Shown: in pieces, positions 45,822-55,318 of the stretch | Numbering within the stretch: the first letter of the stretch is position 1 | Layout: the number at the start of each line of letters is the position of its first letter | From: Azorhizobium caulinodans ORS 571 | GTDB taxonomy: Bacteria > Pseudomonadota > Alphaproteobacteria > Rhizobiales > Xanthobacteraceae | DNA: 64,000 nucleotides | Assembly: GCF_000010525.1 (NCBI RefSeq) | Contig: NC_009937.1 | Location: forward strand, 4,844,501 to 4,908,500 | Direction: 5' to 3' | Made by a program: the position numbers and the translations under genes | Notes under the pieces: generated by a model | What the model saw: the letters and a program-made list of their open reading frames with translations, nothing else | What the model was told of the DNA's origin: nothing | Databases searched by the model: none

Positions 45822-45847
45822 CCATTATTTCAAGCCTGAAATAATGG
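45822..45847 (-). promoter_or_regulatory. Palindromic operator at the esterase start
   Basis: Perfect 11-bp inverted repeat CCATTATTTCA / TGAAATAATGG with a 4-base centre, 10 bp upstream of the start codon and covering part of the GGAGGT. It looks like a MarR/TetR-type operator. No such regulator gene is adjacent. Confidence 0.6.
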
Positions 45848-45918
45848 AGCCGCCAAGTCAACGCTCCGCCTCCGCCTGTGCAGCAGGTGCTTAACGAGAT
45901 GCCGTAAGGGAAATCCGC

Positions 45919-46674
45919 TCAGCCCTCGGAGGTGTGGAAGGCGGGCTTGCCCACTAGGAAATAGTTCACGTCCGTGTCGGCGGCGATCTTCCATTCGCCG
46001 CGCAGCGGATCGAACACCATGCCGGCGAGCTCGCTCATCTCGAACCCGGCCGCGCCCATCTCCGCTTCCAGTTCGGCGGGGGTGATGAACTTGTCCCAGC
46101 GGTGGGTGCCGCGCGGCAGCCAGCGCAGCACATATTCCGCCCCCACGATGGCCAGCGCGAAGCTCTTGACCGTGCGGTTGAGGGTGGAGACGATCATGAT
46201 GCCGTTGGGGTTCACCATCTCCCCGGCGCGGCGCAGGAACAGGCCCACATCGGCCACGTGCTCCACCACCTCCAGCGCCAGCACCACGTCGAAGCGCTCG
46301 CCCGCATCCGCCAGTTCCTCGGCAGTGCCCTGCCGGTAATCGACGCGCACGCCCGCCTCGTCCGCATGGGACTGGGCGACGACGATGTTGCCGGGGGCGG
46401 GATCGACGCCCACCATGTCCGCGCCCATGCGGGCCAGCGGTTCGGAGAGCAGGCCGCCGCCGCAGCCGATGTCGAGGATGCGCAGGCCCTTCAGCGGGCG
46501 GAGCGAGCGGGCATCATGGCCGAAGTGGCGCACCAGCACGTCGCGCACGAAGCCGAGCCGCACGGGATTGATGGCATGGAGGGGAGCCATCTTGCCCTTG
46601 GGGTCCCACCACTGCGCGCCGAGCGCATCGAAGCGGGCCACTTCGGACGGGTCGATGGTCGCGTTCGCCGTCAT
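45919..46674 (-). CDS. ubiG: Ubiquinone O-methyltransferase UbiG
   Basis: 251 residues; SAM-dependent O-methylations in ubiquinone synthesis. SAM site LRILDIGCGGGLLSEPLARMGA, then DVVLALEVVEHV, and WDKFITPAEL with YEFLVGKPA-like end (NYFLVGKPA). ARFDALGAQWWDPKGKMAPLHAINPVRL is characteristic of UbiG. ATG 46674 has AGGAG at the right distance. REP-like repeats lie between it and trpS upstream. Confidence 0.95.
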   Translation of the reverse strand: MTANATIDPSEVARFDALGAQWWDPKGKMAPLHAINPVRLGFVRDVLVRHFGHDARSLRPLKGLRILDIGCGGGLLSEPLARMGADMVGVDPAPGNIVVAQSHADEAGVRVDYRQGTAEELADAGERFDVVLALEVVEHVADVGLFLRRAGEMVNPNGIMIVSTLNRTVKSFALAIVGAEYVLRWLPRGTHRWDKFITPAELEAEMGAAGFEMSELAGMVFDPLRGEWKIAADTDVNYFLVGKPAFHTSEG

Positions 46675-46710
46675 GCGCATCTCCTGATCATCATCGGGGC
46701 CGCCCGGTCC

Positions 46711-46755
46711 GCCCCCTCCCAACCCTCCCCCGCAAGCGGGAGAGGGCTTTGCCGC
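46711..46755 (+). repeat. REP-like palindrome, unit E (forward)
   Basis: CCCCCTCCCAACCCTCCCCC, GCAAGCGGGAGAGGGC and TTTGCCGC; nearly identical to unit A at 36.9 kb. Confidence 0.7.
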
Positions 46756-46790
46756 AGGCTCTAAAGCCGCCGTCGCCCCCCGCGCGCCCT

Positions 46791-46829
46791 GCCCCCTCTC
46801 CCGCTTGCGGGGGAGGGCTGGGGAGGGGG
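46791..46829 (-). repeat. REP-like palindrome, unit F (reverse)
   Basis: CTCCCGCTTGCGGGGGAGGG then CTGGGGAGGGGG, close to the reverse complement of unit E, 35 bp away; together an inverted doublet. Confidence 0.7.
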
Positions 46830-46932
46830 AAATTCTGCCGGATTCTAGGCGGCCATCACGGCCCCCACAAGGCAACGGGGCACGGGCGAAAGCCCGCACC
46901 CCGTCTCAACACGCATCAGAAGCGCGAACCGC

Positions 46933-47970
46933 TCAGGCGCGGACCATGCCCACGATGTCCTTCACGTCGCGGATGGTCTGGTCAGCGATCACCCGCGCCC
47001 GGTCGGCGCCGTCCTTCAGAATGGCGTCGATGGCAGACACGTCGCCCATGAGGCGCTGCATCTCGCCGCCGATGGGGCCGAGCTTGGCCACCGCCAGATC
47101 CACCAGCGCCATCTTGAAGGTGGAGAACTGGCCGCCGCCGTATTCCGTCAGCACCGCCTGCTTGGTGGTGTCGCTGAGCGCCGCATAGATGCCCACGAGA
47201 TTGTCTGCTTCCGGCCGGGCCTTCAGGCCCTCTTCCTCGGAGGGCAGCGGCTCGGGATCTGTCTTGGCCTTGCGCACCTTGGAGGCGATGGCGTCCGCAT
47301 CATCCGTGAGGTTGATGCGCGACATGTCGGAGGCATCCGACTTCGACATCTTCTTGGAGCCGTCGCGCAGGCTCATCACCCGCGTGGCCGGGCCGGCGAT
47401 CAGCGGCTCGGTGAGCGGGAAATAGCCTTCGCCGAAGCCGTTCTCCGCGATGGAGGGGCCGAAGTCCGTGTTGAACTTCTGGGCGATGTCGCGGGTCAGT
47501 TCCAGATGCTGCTTCTGGTCCTCGCCCACGGGCACGTGGGTGGCGCGATAGAGCAGGATGTCCGCCGCCATCAGGCTCGGATAGGCGAACAGGCCCAGCG
47601 AGACATTCTCGCGGTCCTTGCCGGCCTTCTCCTTGAACTGCGTCATGCGGTTGAGCCAGCCCATGCGGGCGACGCAATTGAACACCCAGGCCAGTTCCGC
47701 ATGGCCGGAGACTTGGCTCTGGTTGAAGACGATGTGGCGCTTGGGGTCGATGCCGCAGGCGATGAAGGCGGCCGTCACCTCGCGGATGTGGCGCTTCAGC
47801 TCCGCCGGGTCCTGCCAGACGGTGATGGCGTGCAGGTCCACGACGCAATAGATGCACTCGTGGCTCTCCTGCAACGCCACGAAGCGCTTGATGGCCCCGA
47901 GATAATTGCCGAGATGCAGATTTCCGGTGGGCTGAACGCCGGAAAAGACCCGTTCCGCGACCGCCGCCAT
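46933..47970 (-). CDS. trpS: Tryptophanyl-tRNA synthetase
   Basis: 345 residues; class I synthetase. [16 protein letters not shown] holds the HIGH-type sequence, KMSKS ([10 protein letters not shown]) the second motif. ATG 47970 with GGAGG 7 bases upstream. murJ and trpS lie near each other as in many rhizobia. Confidence 0.97.
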   Translation of the reverse strand: MAAVAERVFSGVQPTGNLHLGNYLGAIKRFVALQESHECIYCVVDLHAITVWQDPAELKRHIREVTAAFIACGIDPKRHIVFNQSQVSGHAELAWVFNCVARMGWLNRMTQFKEKAGKDRENVSLGLFAYPSLMAADILLYRATHVPVGEDQKQHLELTRDIAQKFNTDFGPSIAENGFGEGYFPLTEPLIAGPATRVMSLRDGSKKMSKSDASDMSRINLTDDADAIASKVRKAKTDPEPLPSEEEGLKARPEADNLVGIYAALSDTTKQAVLTEYGGGQFSTFKMALVDLAVAKLGPIGGEMQRLMGDVSAIDAILKDGADRARVIADQTIRDVKDIVGMVRA

Positions 47971-48104
47971 TGGCGACCTCCTCAAGGACGGCGCAAACAC
48001 CGCCATCCGCCTGTGGACCGGCGACCCTGTGGGCCGCCCTTCAAAGATGAGGCCGCGTCATGCCAGCCCATGCCCTGCGATGCAAGGGCAAGGTGCGCCG
48101 CACC

Positions 48105-48968
48105 TCAGGCCAGCGCGTCGAGGAAGGCGCGGATGGCGCCCTGCGCGGGGGCGTCCCAGAGCAGCGGCGCATGGCCTTCTTCCGCCACCGTGTGCACCTG
48201 AAGGCCGGGATGGCGCGCGCCCATCTCCTCGACTGTGGTCGCGGAGAGAATGTCCGACAGGGCGCCATGGATGACCATGGACGGCACATCCTTCAGTGCC
48301 TCGAAGGCCGGCCAGAGGTCCGGCAGGGGCTTTGAGGGATCGAACGCCTTGAAGGCCTCTTCCAGCAGCGCGTCATAGGCAAGGCGGGGGCGACCGGCAT
48401 CGTCGCGGTAGATCTGCCGGGCAAAGCGCTCCCAGCCTTCATCGGTGAGGCCGGGAAAGAGGAAGCCCTGCGCGTGCTTCAGGTCTGCCACGAGATCCGG
48501 CCACGTCTCGGGGATCGGCTTGCCCACATAGCCGGCGATCCGGGCGAGGCCCGCCGTCTCGATGACCGGGCCGATGTCGTTGAACAGGGCGCCCGCGAAC
48601 AGGTCCGTCCGCTTCAGCACGCCCGCCAGCATGAGCATGACGAGGCCACCGCGCGACGTGCCGAGGAAGGCGGCGCGGGAAATGCCGAGCGCTTCCAGCC
48701 CCTTGAGCGTATCCTGCGCTTCCTGAAGTGGATTGTAGGTGACGACCGGCCCATAGGCCGAGCCGCCGCGCCCCCGGAAATCGAAGCCGATCACCTGACG
48801 GGGCGCTTCTTCGTCCTCGGACAGCGCACGGGCGAGCGCCTCGAAATCCCCGGCGTTGCGGGTAAGGCCGGGCAGCACGACTAGGGGCAAGCGCTCCGTG
48901 GGCTGGCCCCAGATGCGCGCCAGCAAAGCGAGGCCATCGGTGCTCGGAAAGGCGAAGAAGTCCGGCAT
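48105..48968 (-). CDS. Alpha/beta hydrolase
   Basis: 287 residues. LPLVVLPGLTRNAGDFEALARAL, FDFRGRGGSAY, nucleophile elbow GTSRGGL, PSMVIHGALSDILS and EEGHAPLLW provide the Ser-Asp-His arrangement. The family includes epoxide hydrolases, haloalkane dehalogenases and esterases; substrate unknown. Start ATG 48968 lies 5 bp after the murJ stop, so the two are cotranscribed. Confidence 0.82.
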   Translation of the reverse strand: MPDFFAFPSTDGLALLARIWGQPTERLPLVVLPGLTRNAGDFEALARALSEDEEAPRQVIGFDFRGRGGSAYGPVVTYNPLQEAQDTLKGLEALGISRAAFLGTSRGGLVMLMLAGVLKRTDLFAGALFNDIGPVIETAGLARIAGYVGKPIPETWPDLVADLKHAQGFLFPGLTDEGWERFARQIYRDDAGRPRLAYDALLEEAFKAFDPSKPLPDLWPAFEALKDVPSMVIHGALSDILSATTVEEMGARHPGLQVHTVAEEGHAPLLWDAPAQGAIRAFLDALA

Positions 48969-48973
48969 GGTCC

Positions 48974-50497
48974 TCAGGTCTCCTGTTGCGATCTCGCCCG
49001 CCGGGGTCGCAGGGCGAGCAGCGTCACGCCATAGATGATCATGCCGAGGCCGACGAGGGCGGCAAGGCGCAGCAGGCCCTCCAGAGACTGCGGCGCGGGC
49101 GGCGTCCAGAAGCGCGCCGCCCCGTCCACGGCCGCACCCATGAGCGCGCCGGCGCAGAGGATGGCAAGGCCCTGCCGGAGCAGCGTGCGGTCGACCGCCA
49201 GGAGGCCCCGGCGGGCCAGGAGGCCGCCGAGCAGCACGGCGCTCGCCGTGGCGCACAGCGCGATGGCACCTGCCGCCGCCACCGGCCCGGCGAAGGCGTT
49301 TGCGCCGAGGGCCAGCAACAGGCAGGCGAGGAGCGACCCTGCGCCGATGCGCTCCGCCGGGCCGATCACCCCATGGGTCAGCGCGGTGGCCGCCAGCACG
49401 CGCTCGACGCCCTGCGCCGGCAGCGCGAGCGCGAGAATGGCGAGGAACTGCGCGGTGGCCTCCGCATCCTCGGCCGTAAAGCCGCCGCGCTGATAGAGCA
49501 CGCCCACGATGGGCGGCGCGAGCAGGCAGAGGCCGAGCCCCGCCGGCAAGGCGAGCCCAAGCGCCGCCAGCACCGCTCCCGACGCTTCCCGCCCCGCCGA
49601 CTTTCCGCCCATGGCGAGCAGCGGCACCAGCACCGCCCCCGCGCTCGCCCCCACAAGGCCGAGGGGCAGGTCCATGAGGCGCTGGGCATAGTTCAGGGCC
49701 GACACCGCGCCCGGCGTGGCCGAGACCACCGCGGCGACGATGAACAGGCGCAGCAGCGGCAGGCCGGCAAACAGCAGGGCCGGCGTGCTCGCCCGCAGCA
49801 CACGCCCCGCCCCTCGCCAGTCGGGACGCACGACGGCAGGCCGGCTGGGGAGGCCGCGGGTGGCCAGCATCATGAGGGCGAGCTGGGCCACGCCCGCCGC
49901 GACAGTGGCCGCCGCCATGGCGCGGGCGGCGGCGGCGGTGCCGATCAGCCCTTCCAGCGCCACATAAACAATGGCCGACAGGGCCACCACATTGGCCAGC
50001 ATGGGCGCGAGCGCGGGCAGCGCGACGCGCCCGCCACCATTGGCGAGACCACCATAGACGGCAGCGGCGGCGGCGAGCGGCAGATAGAGAAGGGCGATGC
50101 GCCCGCAGGCGATGGCAAGGTCCGCGCGCTCGCCCCCGACCTCGAAGCCCGGCGCGAGCGCCCGGATCAGCGCCGGCATGAAGACGGCGCCGGCGACCGC
50201 GAAGGCGAGCAGCAGGGCGAAGAGGGCCAGCAGGACGGCGAGCGCCAGCCGCCGCGCGCCCTCACGCCCGTCCCGCGCCTGCGCCCGCACCAGCGCGGGG
50301 ATCAGCGCCGCATTGAAGGCGCCATCCGCCAGGAGGCGCCGGGCCAGCAGCGGCAAGGCGAGCGCGGCCATGAGTGCATCGGCCAGCGGGCCGGCGCCGA
50401 GCACGGCAGCGGTGCCGGCGTCGCGTGCAAAGCCAAGCACCCGCGAGCCGAGGGTCGCGGCGGAGACGATGGAGGCGCGGCGGGTGGAAAGAGACAT
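48974..50497 (-). CDS. murJ: Lipid II flippase MurJ
   Basis: 507 residues from ATG 50497, with about 14 hydrophobic segments. N-terminus (SIVSAATLGSRVLGFARDAGTAAVLGAGPLADALMAAL) is the MATE/MviN-like fold of MurJ, which flips lipid-linked peptidoglycan precursors to the periplasm. Arg residues of the central cavity (SRVLGFARD) are kept. No clear ribosome site precedes this ATG, so the start is less certain; an open frame extends to 50578. Confidence 0.93.
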   Translation of the reverse strand: MSLSTRRASIVSAATLGSRVLGFARDAGTAAVLGAGPLADALMAALALPLLARRLLADGAFNAALIPALVRAQARDGREGARRLALAVLLALFALLLAFAVAGAVFMPALIRALAPGFEVGGERADLAIACGRIALLYLPLAAAAAVYGGLANGGGRVALPALAPMLANVVALSAIVYVALEGLIGTAAAARAMAAATVAAGVAQLALMMLATRGLPSRPAVVRPDWRGAGRVLRASTPALLFAGLPLLRLFIVAAVVSATPGAVSALNYAQRLMDLPLGLVGASAGAVLVPLLAMGGKSAGREASGAVLAALGLALPAGLGLCLLAPPIVGVLYQRGGFTAEDAEATAQFLAILALALPAQGVERVLAATALTHGVIGPAERIGAGSLLACLLLALGANAFAGPVAAAGAIALCATASAVLLGGLLARRGLLAVDRTLLRQGLAILCAGALMGAAVDGAARFWTPPAPQSLEGLLRLAALVGLGMIIYGVTLLALRPRRARSQQET

Positions 50498-50593
50498 CCG
50501 GCGGGAGAGCCATGGGCGGTTCCGCGCCCTTATGGCAAGGGCGGGCGGGGCTGTCGATGCCGGAGCCGGCCCAGACATGGCGCCGAAAACACG

Positions 50594-50624
50594 AAGGCCC
50601 CGCCGGACGAACTGGCGGGGCCTT
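50594..50624 (-). terminator. Terminator of the rpsF-rplI operon
   Basis: Perfect 11-bp stem (50614-50624 with 50594-50604, 9-base loop), followed on the minus strand by CGTGTTTT. Confidence 0.75.
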
Positions 50625-50653
50625 GCGCAATTCAGAACGCGAAGTGTCGCGGA

Positions 50654-51216
50654 TCAGGCCTCGGTGGCTTCCTCGGCCTCTTCGGCCTCGGCGGCGACGT
50701 CCTCGACCTCATCCTCGTCCTCGTCGCCGGGGCGACGGATTTCCTCACCGCGGGCGAGGCGCTCGGCCTCGTCGGCGCTGCGGGCGACGACCACGTTCAC
50801 CTTCACCTCGACTTCCGGGTGCAGGGTCACGGGCAGGACGTGCAGGCCGATGGTCTTGATCGGGTGGTTCAGCACGATCTGCTGGCGGTCCACGGTGAAG
50901 CCGTCGGCGGTGAAGGCGCCGGCGATGTCGCGGGTGGAGACGGAGCCGTAGAGCTGGCCGGTCTCGCCCGCCTGGCGCAGGATCACGACCTTCTGGCCGT
51001 CGAGCTTGGCGGCGACGGCGGACGCCTCGGTCTTGAGCTCGAGGTTGCGGGCCTCAAGCTGCGACTTCATCTTCTCGAAGCGGGCGCGGTTTTCCTTGGT
51101 GGCGCGCAGGCCTTGCCGTTGGGCAGGAGGAAATTGCGGCCGTAGCCGTCACGCACGCGCACCACATCGCCGATCTGGCCGAGCTTGGCGACGCGCTCCA
51201 GCAGGATGACTTCCAT
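50654..51216 (-). pseudogene. rplI: Ribosomal protein L9, interrupted by a one-base frameshift
   Basis: The N-terminal part starts at ATG 51216 (GAGGAG upstream) and encodes [18 protein letters not shown] through NFLLPNGKA, then leaves frame; the continuation ([15 protein letters not shown] ... [12 protein letters not shown]) is in another frame. Restoring one C in the coding strand near plus-strand 51107-51112 rejoins them as [15 protein letters not shown], exactly the L9 sequence. Without it, translation ends after about 49 native residues. L9 binds 23S rRNA and is not essential in some bacteria. A sequencing or assembly error in a GC-rich run is the first alternative. The C-terminal tail is Glu/Asp-rich. 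Confidence 0.9.
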
Positions 51217-51271
51217 TGTCTTTACTCCTCGGTTCTCAGGTTCGATTTCAGGATTTTCGGGTTCACGAAGT

Positions 51272-52228
51272 TCAGCGATCGTTGGCCGCCGGCGGCGCGC
51301 CGCCGGTGCCGATCCGCCGGCGCAGGTCGAACAGCGCGTCGGCAACCCCGACGAGCGCCATCACCAGCGCCGGCCAGCCGAGGGCGAGGGTCATCACCCA
51401 CGCCCCGGCAAGCAGGAAGGGGCGCGCCGCGCGGCCCCGGGTCAGGAAGTGCAGCACCGCAAAGCCGCTCGCCGTGTAGCAGACGATGAGCGCCGCAGCC
51501 CCCGCCGCCGCGCACAGGCCCATCAGGCCCGGCGTCATGGCGAGCGCCACGAGGACCGCCAGCACGATGGGGGTGAGGCCCGGCAGGCGGAGCGCCGCGA
51601 GGTCCGGCCAGGGCCGGTTCAGCCGGCCGGAGACGCGGGCGGTGCGGCCGGCGAGATAGAGGCAGCCGAGCTGCGTCGCCAGCATGAGGGTGGCGGCGGT
51701 GGGCGGCAGGATGATCGCGACCGTCTCGGCCACGGCCGCCGCATTGGACATGCCGCTGCCGCCGGCAGCGCCCTGCGCGGCCACGAAGGCCTGGAAGGCG
51801 GCGGCGATGGCGCGACGGTAGGTCTCGTAATCGCCGGACATGGAAAACAGCGCCACGGTGACGCTGAGCGTGGCGAAGCCCGCGCCCACCACCATCACCC
51901 CGCCGATGGGAAACCACACCATGCCGTCGCGGGCGGCCGGGTCCGGCCGCGCCAGCAGCGCGCAATAGGCGAGCGCCCAGGCGGGAATGCCGATGCCCAT
52001 GAGATAGGCGATGAGGAAGGTGGTGCCGTAGAGCAGGCCGAGGCCGATGGCGGCAGCCGCAACGCCGATGGCGGCGGAGATGTGGGAGAAGGCGAGCCCG
52101 CTCACCATCAGCGGCAGAGGCGCGAGGTAGAACAGCGGGACGGCCAGCATCGATCCCGACGCCACGCCGGCGACGAGAAGTGCGGACGCAAGGCCCGCTG
52201 CGATGCCTATGAGCAGAAGAAATCCCAT
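51272..52228 (-). CDS. DUF2232 membrane protein
   Basis: 318 residues with about eight hydrophobic helices. The family is a YybS-like/DUF2232 membrane protein, usual between rpsR and rplI in alphaproteobacteria. Function unknown; a link to ribosome or envelope biology is based on position only. Confidence 0.85.
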   Translation of the reverse strand: MGFLLLIGIAAGLASALLVAGVASGSMLAVPLFYLAPLPLMVSGLAFSHISAAIGVAAAAIGLGLLYGTTFLIAYLMGIGIPAWALAYCALLARPDPAARDGMVWFPIGGVMVVGAGFATLSVTVALFSMSGDYETYRRAIAAAFQAFVAAQGAAGGSGMSNAAAVAETVAIILPPTAATLMLATQLGCLYLAGRTARVSGRLNRPWPDLAALRLPGLTPIVLAVLVALAMTPGLMGLCAAAGAAALIVCYTASGFAVLHFLTRGRAARPFLLAGAWVMTLALGWPALVMALVGVADALFDLRRRIGTGGAPPAANDR

Positions 52229-52323
52229 CCGACTTGCTGTCCCGCCACGCGGTTAGGGGAGGATCACCGTCCACCCCAGCAGACGCCGCAGGGCCGATCC
52301 CGGCGGCGCGTCTCTCAGAAAAT

Positions 52324-52347
52324 GGCCCGCCCTCGGGAGGGCGGGCC
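52324..52347 (-). terminator. Hairpin after rpsR
   Basis: Perfect 10-bp GC stem (52338-52347 with 52324-52333, 4-base loop), followed on the minus strand by ATTTTCT. It may partly terminate or stabilise the rpsF-rpsR message inside the operon. Confidence 0.55.
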
Positions 52348-52372
52348 GAATGTCAGGCTGACCTTGAAAGGC

Positions 52373-52630
52373 TCAGCGGATCACGAAGGGCAGCAGGCCG
52401 AGGAAGCGGGCGCGCTTGATGGCGGCCGACAGCTCGCGCTGCTTCTTGGCGGACACCGCCGTGATGCGGCTCGGGACGATCTTGCCGCGCTCGGAGATGT
52501 AGCGCTGCAGGAGACGTACGTCCTTGTAGTCGATCTTCGGCGCATTCGGGCCGGAGAACGGGCAGGTCTTGCGACGACGGAAGAACGGACGGCGCTGACC
52601 GCCGCCACCACCAGCTTGAGCGAACGCCAT
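52373..52630 (-). CDS. rpsR: 30S ribosomal protein S18
   Basis: 85 residues. [51 protein letters not shown] is unmistakable for S18 (here shortened in citation); one Cys is kept. It binds the 30S platform with S6. ATG overlaps the rpsF stop by one base (TGATG), so the two are coupled. Confidence 0.97.
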   Translation of the reverse strand: MAFAQAGGGGGQRRPFFRRRKTCPFSGPNAPKIDYKDVRLLQRYISERGKIVPSRITAVSAKKQRELSAAIKRARFLGLLPFVIR

Positions 52631-53082
52631 CAGAAGGTCTCCTCGGTCGCGGCTTCCTCACGGTCGCGCCCACGGCGCGGGCGATCCTCGCGGTCACGGC
52701 CACCGCCGAAACCACCACCACCGAAGCCACGCTCGCCGCGCTCGCCACGGTCATCGCGGTCACGCTTCTGGAGCATGGCGGACGGGCCTTCCTCCAGCTC
52801 GTCGACGCGGATGGTGAGGAAGCGCAGAACGTCCTCATCGATGCCCATCTGACGCTCCATCTCCTGCACCGCCGCCGCCGGGGCGTCGATGTTGAAGAGG
52901 GTGAAGTGGGCCTTGCGGTTCTTCTTGATGCGATAGGTCAGGGACTTCACGCCCCACGCTTCGACCTTGGAGACAGTGCCTCCGTTCGCTTCGATCACGC
53001 CCTTGAAACGGGCGGCCAGTTCCTCGACCTGTTGCGCCGTAACGTCCTGGCGAACGAGGAACACGTGCTCATAGAGCGACAT
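52630..53082 (-). CDS. rpsF: 30S ribosomal protein S6
   Basis: 150 residues. S6 fold at 1-100 ([53 protein letters not shown]) followed by a long Arg/Gly/Asp/Glu-rich low-complexity tail (about 105-150) longer than in E. coli. First gene of the operon; promoter expected in the 426-bp upstream gap. Confidence 0.96.
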   Translation of the reverse strand: MSLYEHVFLVRQDVTAQQVEELAARFKGVIEANGGTVSKVEAWGVKSLTYRIKKNRKAHFTLFNIDAPAAAVQEMERQMGIDEDVLRFLTIRVDELEEGPSAMLQKRDRDDRGERGERGFGGGGFGGGRDREDRPRRGRDREEAATEETF

Positions 53083-53508
53083 GTGTCTGTGCCTTTCTGT
53101 TGCTCCGCCCCCGGCGCCAAGCCCTTTCGAACCTTGGGAAAGGCTCGCTTGCTCGGAAGGCGGGAACACGGGACGACGGACCTTTCGGCCCTGCCCTCCC
53201 CGTTCCTGAGAACGAGAAAGACCGTCCGTTCAGCCCCCGGCCGGGGCAACGGAAGCGGGGCGTATAGCAGCTTCTGGCCCAAAGGCAAGGGTCGCGGGCG
53301 GGCCGCACCCCTGATTCGCGCGGGGCCACCGGCCCAAAGAAACCGGGGCCGCGCCCCAAGCGCTCCCGCTTTGGGCCTCAAACGGGCCACGAACGGGGAG
53401 AAGAAACAAGCCCGAGCCGAAGGTACTCCGCCCACGGGGTGGATGGGCCGAAGGTTCGCTTCCATGCCGGTGGTGTTTCGTGGCAGGACGGGAAGGATCA
53501 GGAGCCAG
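53083..53508. other. Intergenic region upstream of rpsF and the Pro-rich protein
   Basis: 426 bp between divergent genes. No further coding frame is convincing. It should hold the promoters of both, but no pair of boxes stood out on reading. Confidence 0.5.
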
Positions 53509-54549
53509 ATGGCGACAGCCATGAACGTGCCAGAGCCCAGAGCCAATACCGACGCGGTCAGCCTCGTGCGCTGCCCGAACGGCCATTATCACGAGCCGGG
53601 CCCCTGCCCCTTCTGCTCCGCCGCCGAAGACCTGAAGGCCTCCGCCGGTGCCAGCGCGGCCGCCGATCTCAAGGCCTCCGCCGAGGAACGCCTCGCCGAT
53701 CCGGTCGAGCCGCGCCGACGCGGCTCCGCGCTGTTCCTGTTCAATGTCATTGCCGGCACTGCGGCGCTGATCCTGGTCGGCATCGCGTGGACGCTCATCT
53801 TCCGCACCTCGGATCGTCCGCCGGGACCTGCCGCGCCGCAGCCGCCCAAGGCCACGGCCGCCGCGCCGGCCACGCCCGCCCAGCCCCCGGCGGCGGCGCA
53901 GTCCACCGCACAGGCGCTGGCCGATGCGCCCAAGCCCACACCCATTCCGCCGCCTGAGCCGAGCGCGCCGCCCGGCGCCGCGCAGACGCAGACCGCCCAG
54001 CCGCAGACCGCACCGGCGGAGCCCGCACTCGCCGACAATGCGCCCCTGCCCGTGCCGCGGCCGCAGGTTCCCGATCCCGTCACCGCCGATGCGGGCGGCG
54101 CGCCGCTTCAGGTCGCCCCGCAGCCGCAGGGCCTGATGCCGGCCCCGCCCCAGCAGCAGGCACAGGCCGCGCCACCGCCGCAGAACGGTCCCTATCCGTG
54201 GAACGGCGGACGCCCGCCCGCCTCCATCCCCATGCAGCCGCCGCGCTCCAACCTGCCGCCGGCCCAGCGCATGGGCGTGCCGACCAGCGTGATCCAGCAG
54301 GTGCGCTGGCTGGACGGGCGGACGCTCGCGATTCTCGTGCATGCGCTCGATACCCAGCCGAACGAGACGCCGGTCATCGAGGACCGCCCGAGCGGAGATG
54401 TGGTCCGGGCCCGCCTGCGCAGCGGGCCACCACCCTGCCGCTACATGGAGATCTATCCCTCCCAGCGCAGCGACGCCTTCCTGTTCGTCCGTTTCTGCCC
54501 GGACAATCTGGGCCGCTGGATGGGACAGGACATGAGCGGCTACCGCTGA
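53509..54549 (+). CDS. Membrane protein with N-terminal zinc ribbon and Pro-rich region
   Basis: 346 residues from ATG 53509, with AGGAG 5 bases upstream. CPNGHYHEPGPCPFC (about 22-36) has the Cys/His spacing of a zinc ribbon. A membrane helix follows (about 74-94, LFLFNVIAGTAALILVGIAWTLIF), then about 130 residues rich in Pro, Ala and Gln, and a compact C-terminal domain (about 250-346) with two Cys (PPCRYMEI, VRFCPDN). Topology suggests a cytoplasmic ribbon and a periplasmic C-terminal domain. No known family recognised. Confidence 0.72.
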   Translation: MATAMNVPEPRANTDAVSLVRCPNGHYHEPGPCPFCSAAEDLKASAGASAAADLKASAEERLADPVEPRRRGSALFLFNVIAGTAALILVGIAWTLIFRTSDRPPGPAAPQPPKATAAAPATPAQPPAAAQSTAQALADAPKPTPIPPPEPSAPPGAAQTQTAQPQTAPAEPALADNAPLPVPRPQVPDPVTADAGGAPLQVAPQPQGLMPAPPQQQAQAAPPPQNGPYPWNGGRPPASIPMQPPRSNLPPAQRMGVPTSVIQQVRWLDGRTLAILVHALDTQPNETPVIEDRPSGDVVRARLRSGPPPCRYMEIYPSQRSDAFLFVRFCPDNLGRWMGQDMSGYR

Positions 54550-54550
54550 G

Positions 54551-55318
54551 TCATCGCCGCCAGCGCAGCGTCGACAGGCGGGGGTCGGCGCTGAAGACGG
54601 CTGGCGGGAAGTCCAGCCGCAGATCGGGAAAATCGCAGATCGCCTGCACGCCCGAGGGCGAGAGGCGCAGCCGCCAGGTCTGCCGCTCGCCGATGCGCCC
54701 ATCCGCAAACGCCGTGCAGGAGAGCGCCGCGACGTTGCGCCCGCCCGCCGGGTCGCGCGCCGAGGCATAGCGCAGCAGCAGAAGCCCCGCCTCCCGCGCC
54801 GCCTCCGCCAGCGTCTGGCAGGCCTCATAATCGGTCAGGTGCGTCCAGGCGGCGCCGTCCCGCTCCAGCGGCGGGGCGGTGAGATCGAGCGCGCGGTCGG
54901 TGGCAAGGCCCGTGGCGAAGGCGGTGTAGTCGGCGGCATTGCGAGGCCAGGGCGTGCCGGGCGACTCGGCGAAGAACAGCAGCCGGTAGAAGGCCATTTC
55001 CGCCACCGCCGTCTGCGGCGTCTCGGCGGCATAATAGACGCCCGGCGTGCGCCCGGCCCGGCGGAAGCGGGAGCCGTGCGGATAGGGCGGCGCATAGCGG
55101 AAGGGCGAAGCGAGAAGATAGGGCAGCCGCGTGCATTCGGGCGGCAGCAGCGGCTTGGTCTCCTCGATCAGCTCTTCCAGCAGGGCCTGCTCGTCCAGCG
55201 TATCCACAAGCTTGAGGGTCGAGACGCGGTGCTGCGCCTCCACCAGCCGCCAGACGCGCCCCTCATAGGGCTGCGCCTCAGACGCGAGCGCGGCGGGCGT
55301 CCAGATAGGCGATGACAT
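54551..55318 (-). CDS. RES-domain toxin (NAD+ phosphorylase/hydrolase type)
   Basis: 255 residues. The RES domain shows the pattern Arg-Glu-Ser: early RVWRLVEAQHR and RFRRAGRTPGVYYAAETPQTAVAEMAFYRL, late GRNVAALSCTAF. RES toxins deplete NAD+. The gene overlaps the upstream antitoxin frame by 41 bp, which fits a translationally coupled toxin-antitoxin module. Length is at the large end of the family (usual about 150-230). Confidence 0.88.
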   Translation of the reverse strand: MSSPIWTPAALASEAQPYEGRVWRLVEAQHRVSTLKLVDTLDEQALLEELIEETKPLLPPECTRLPYLLASPFRYAPPYPHGSRFRRAGRTPGVYYAAETPQTAVAEMAFYRLLFFAESPGTPWPRNAADYTAFATGLATDRALDLTAPPLERDGAAWTHLTDYEACQTLAEAAREAGLLLLRYASARDPAGGRNVAALSCTAFADGRIGERQTWRLRLSPSGVQAICDFPDLRLDFPPAVFSADPRLSTLRWRR

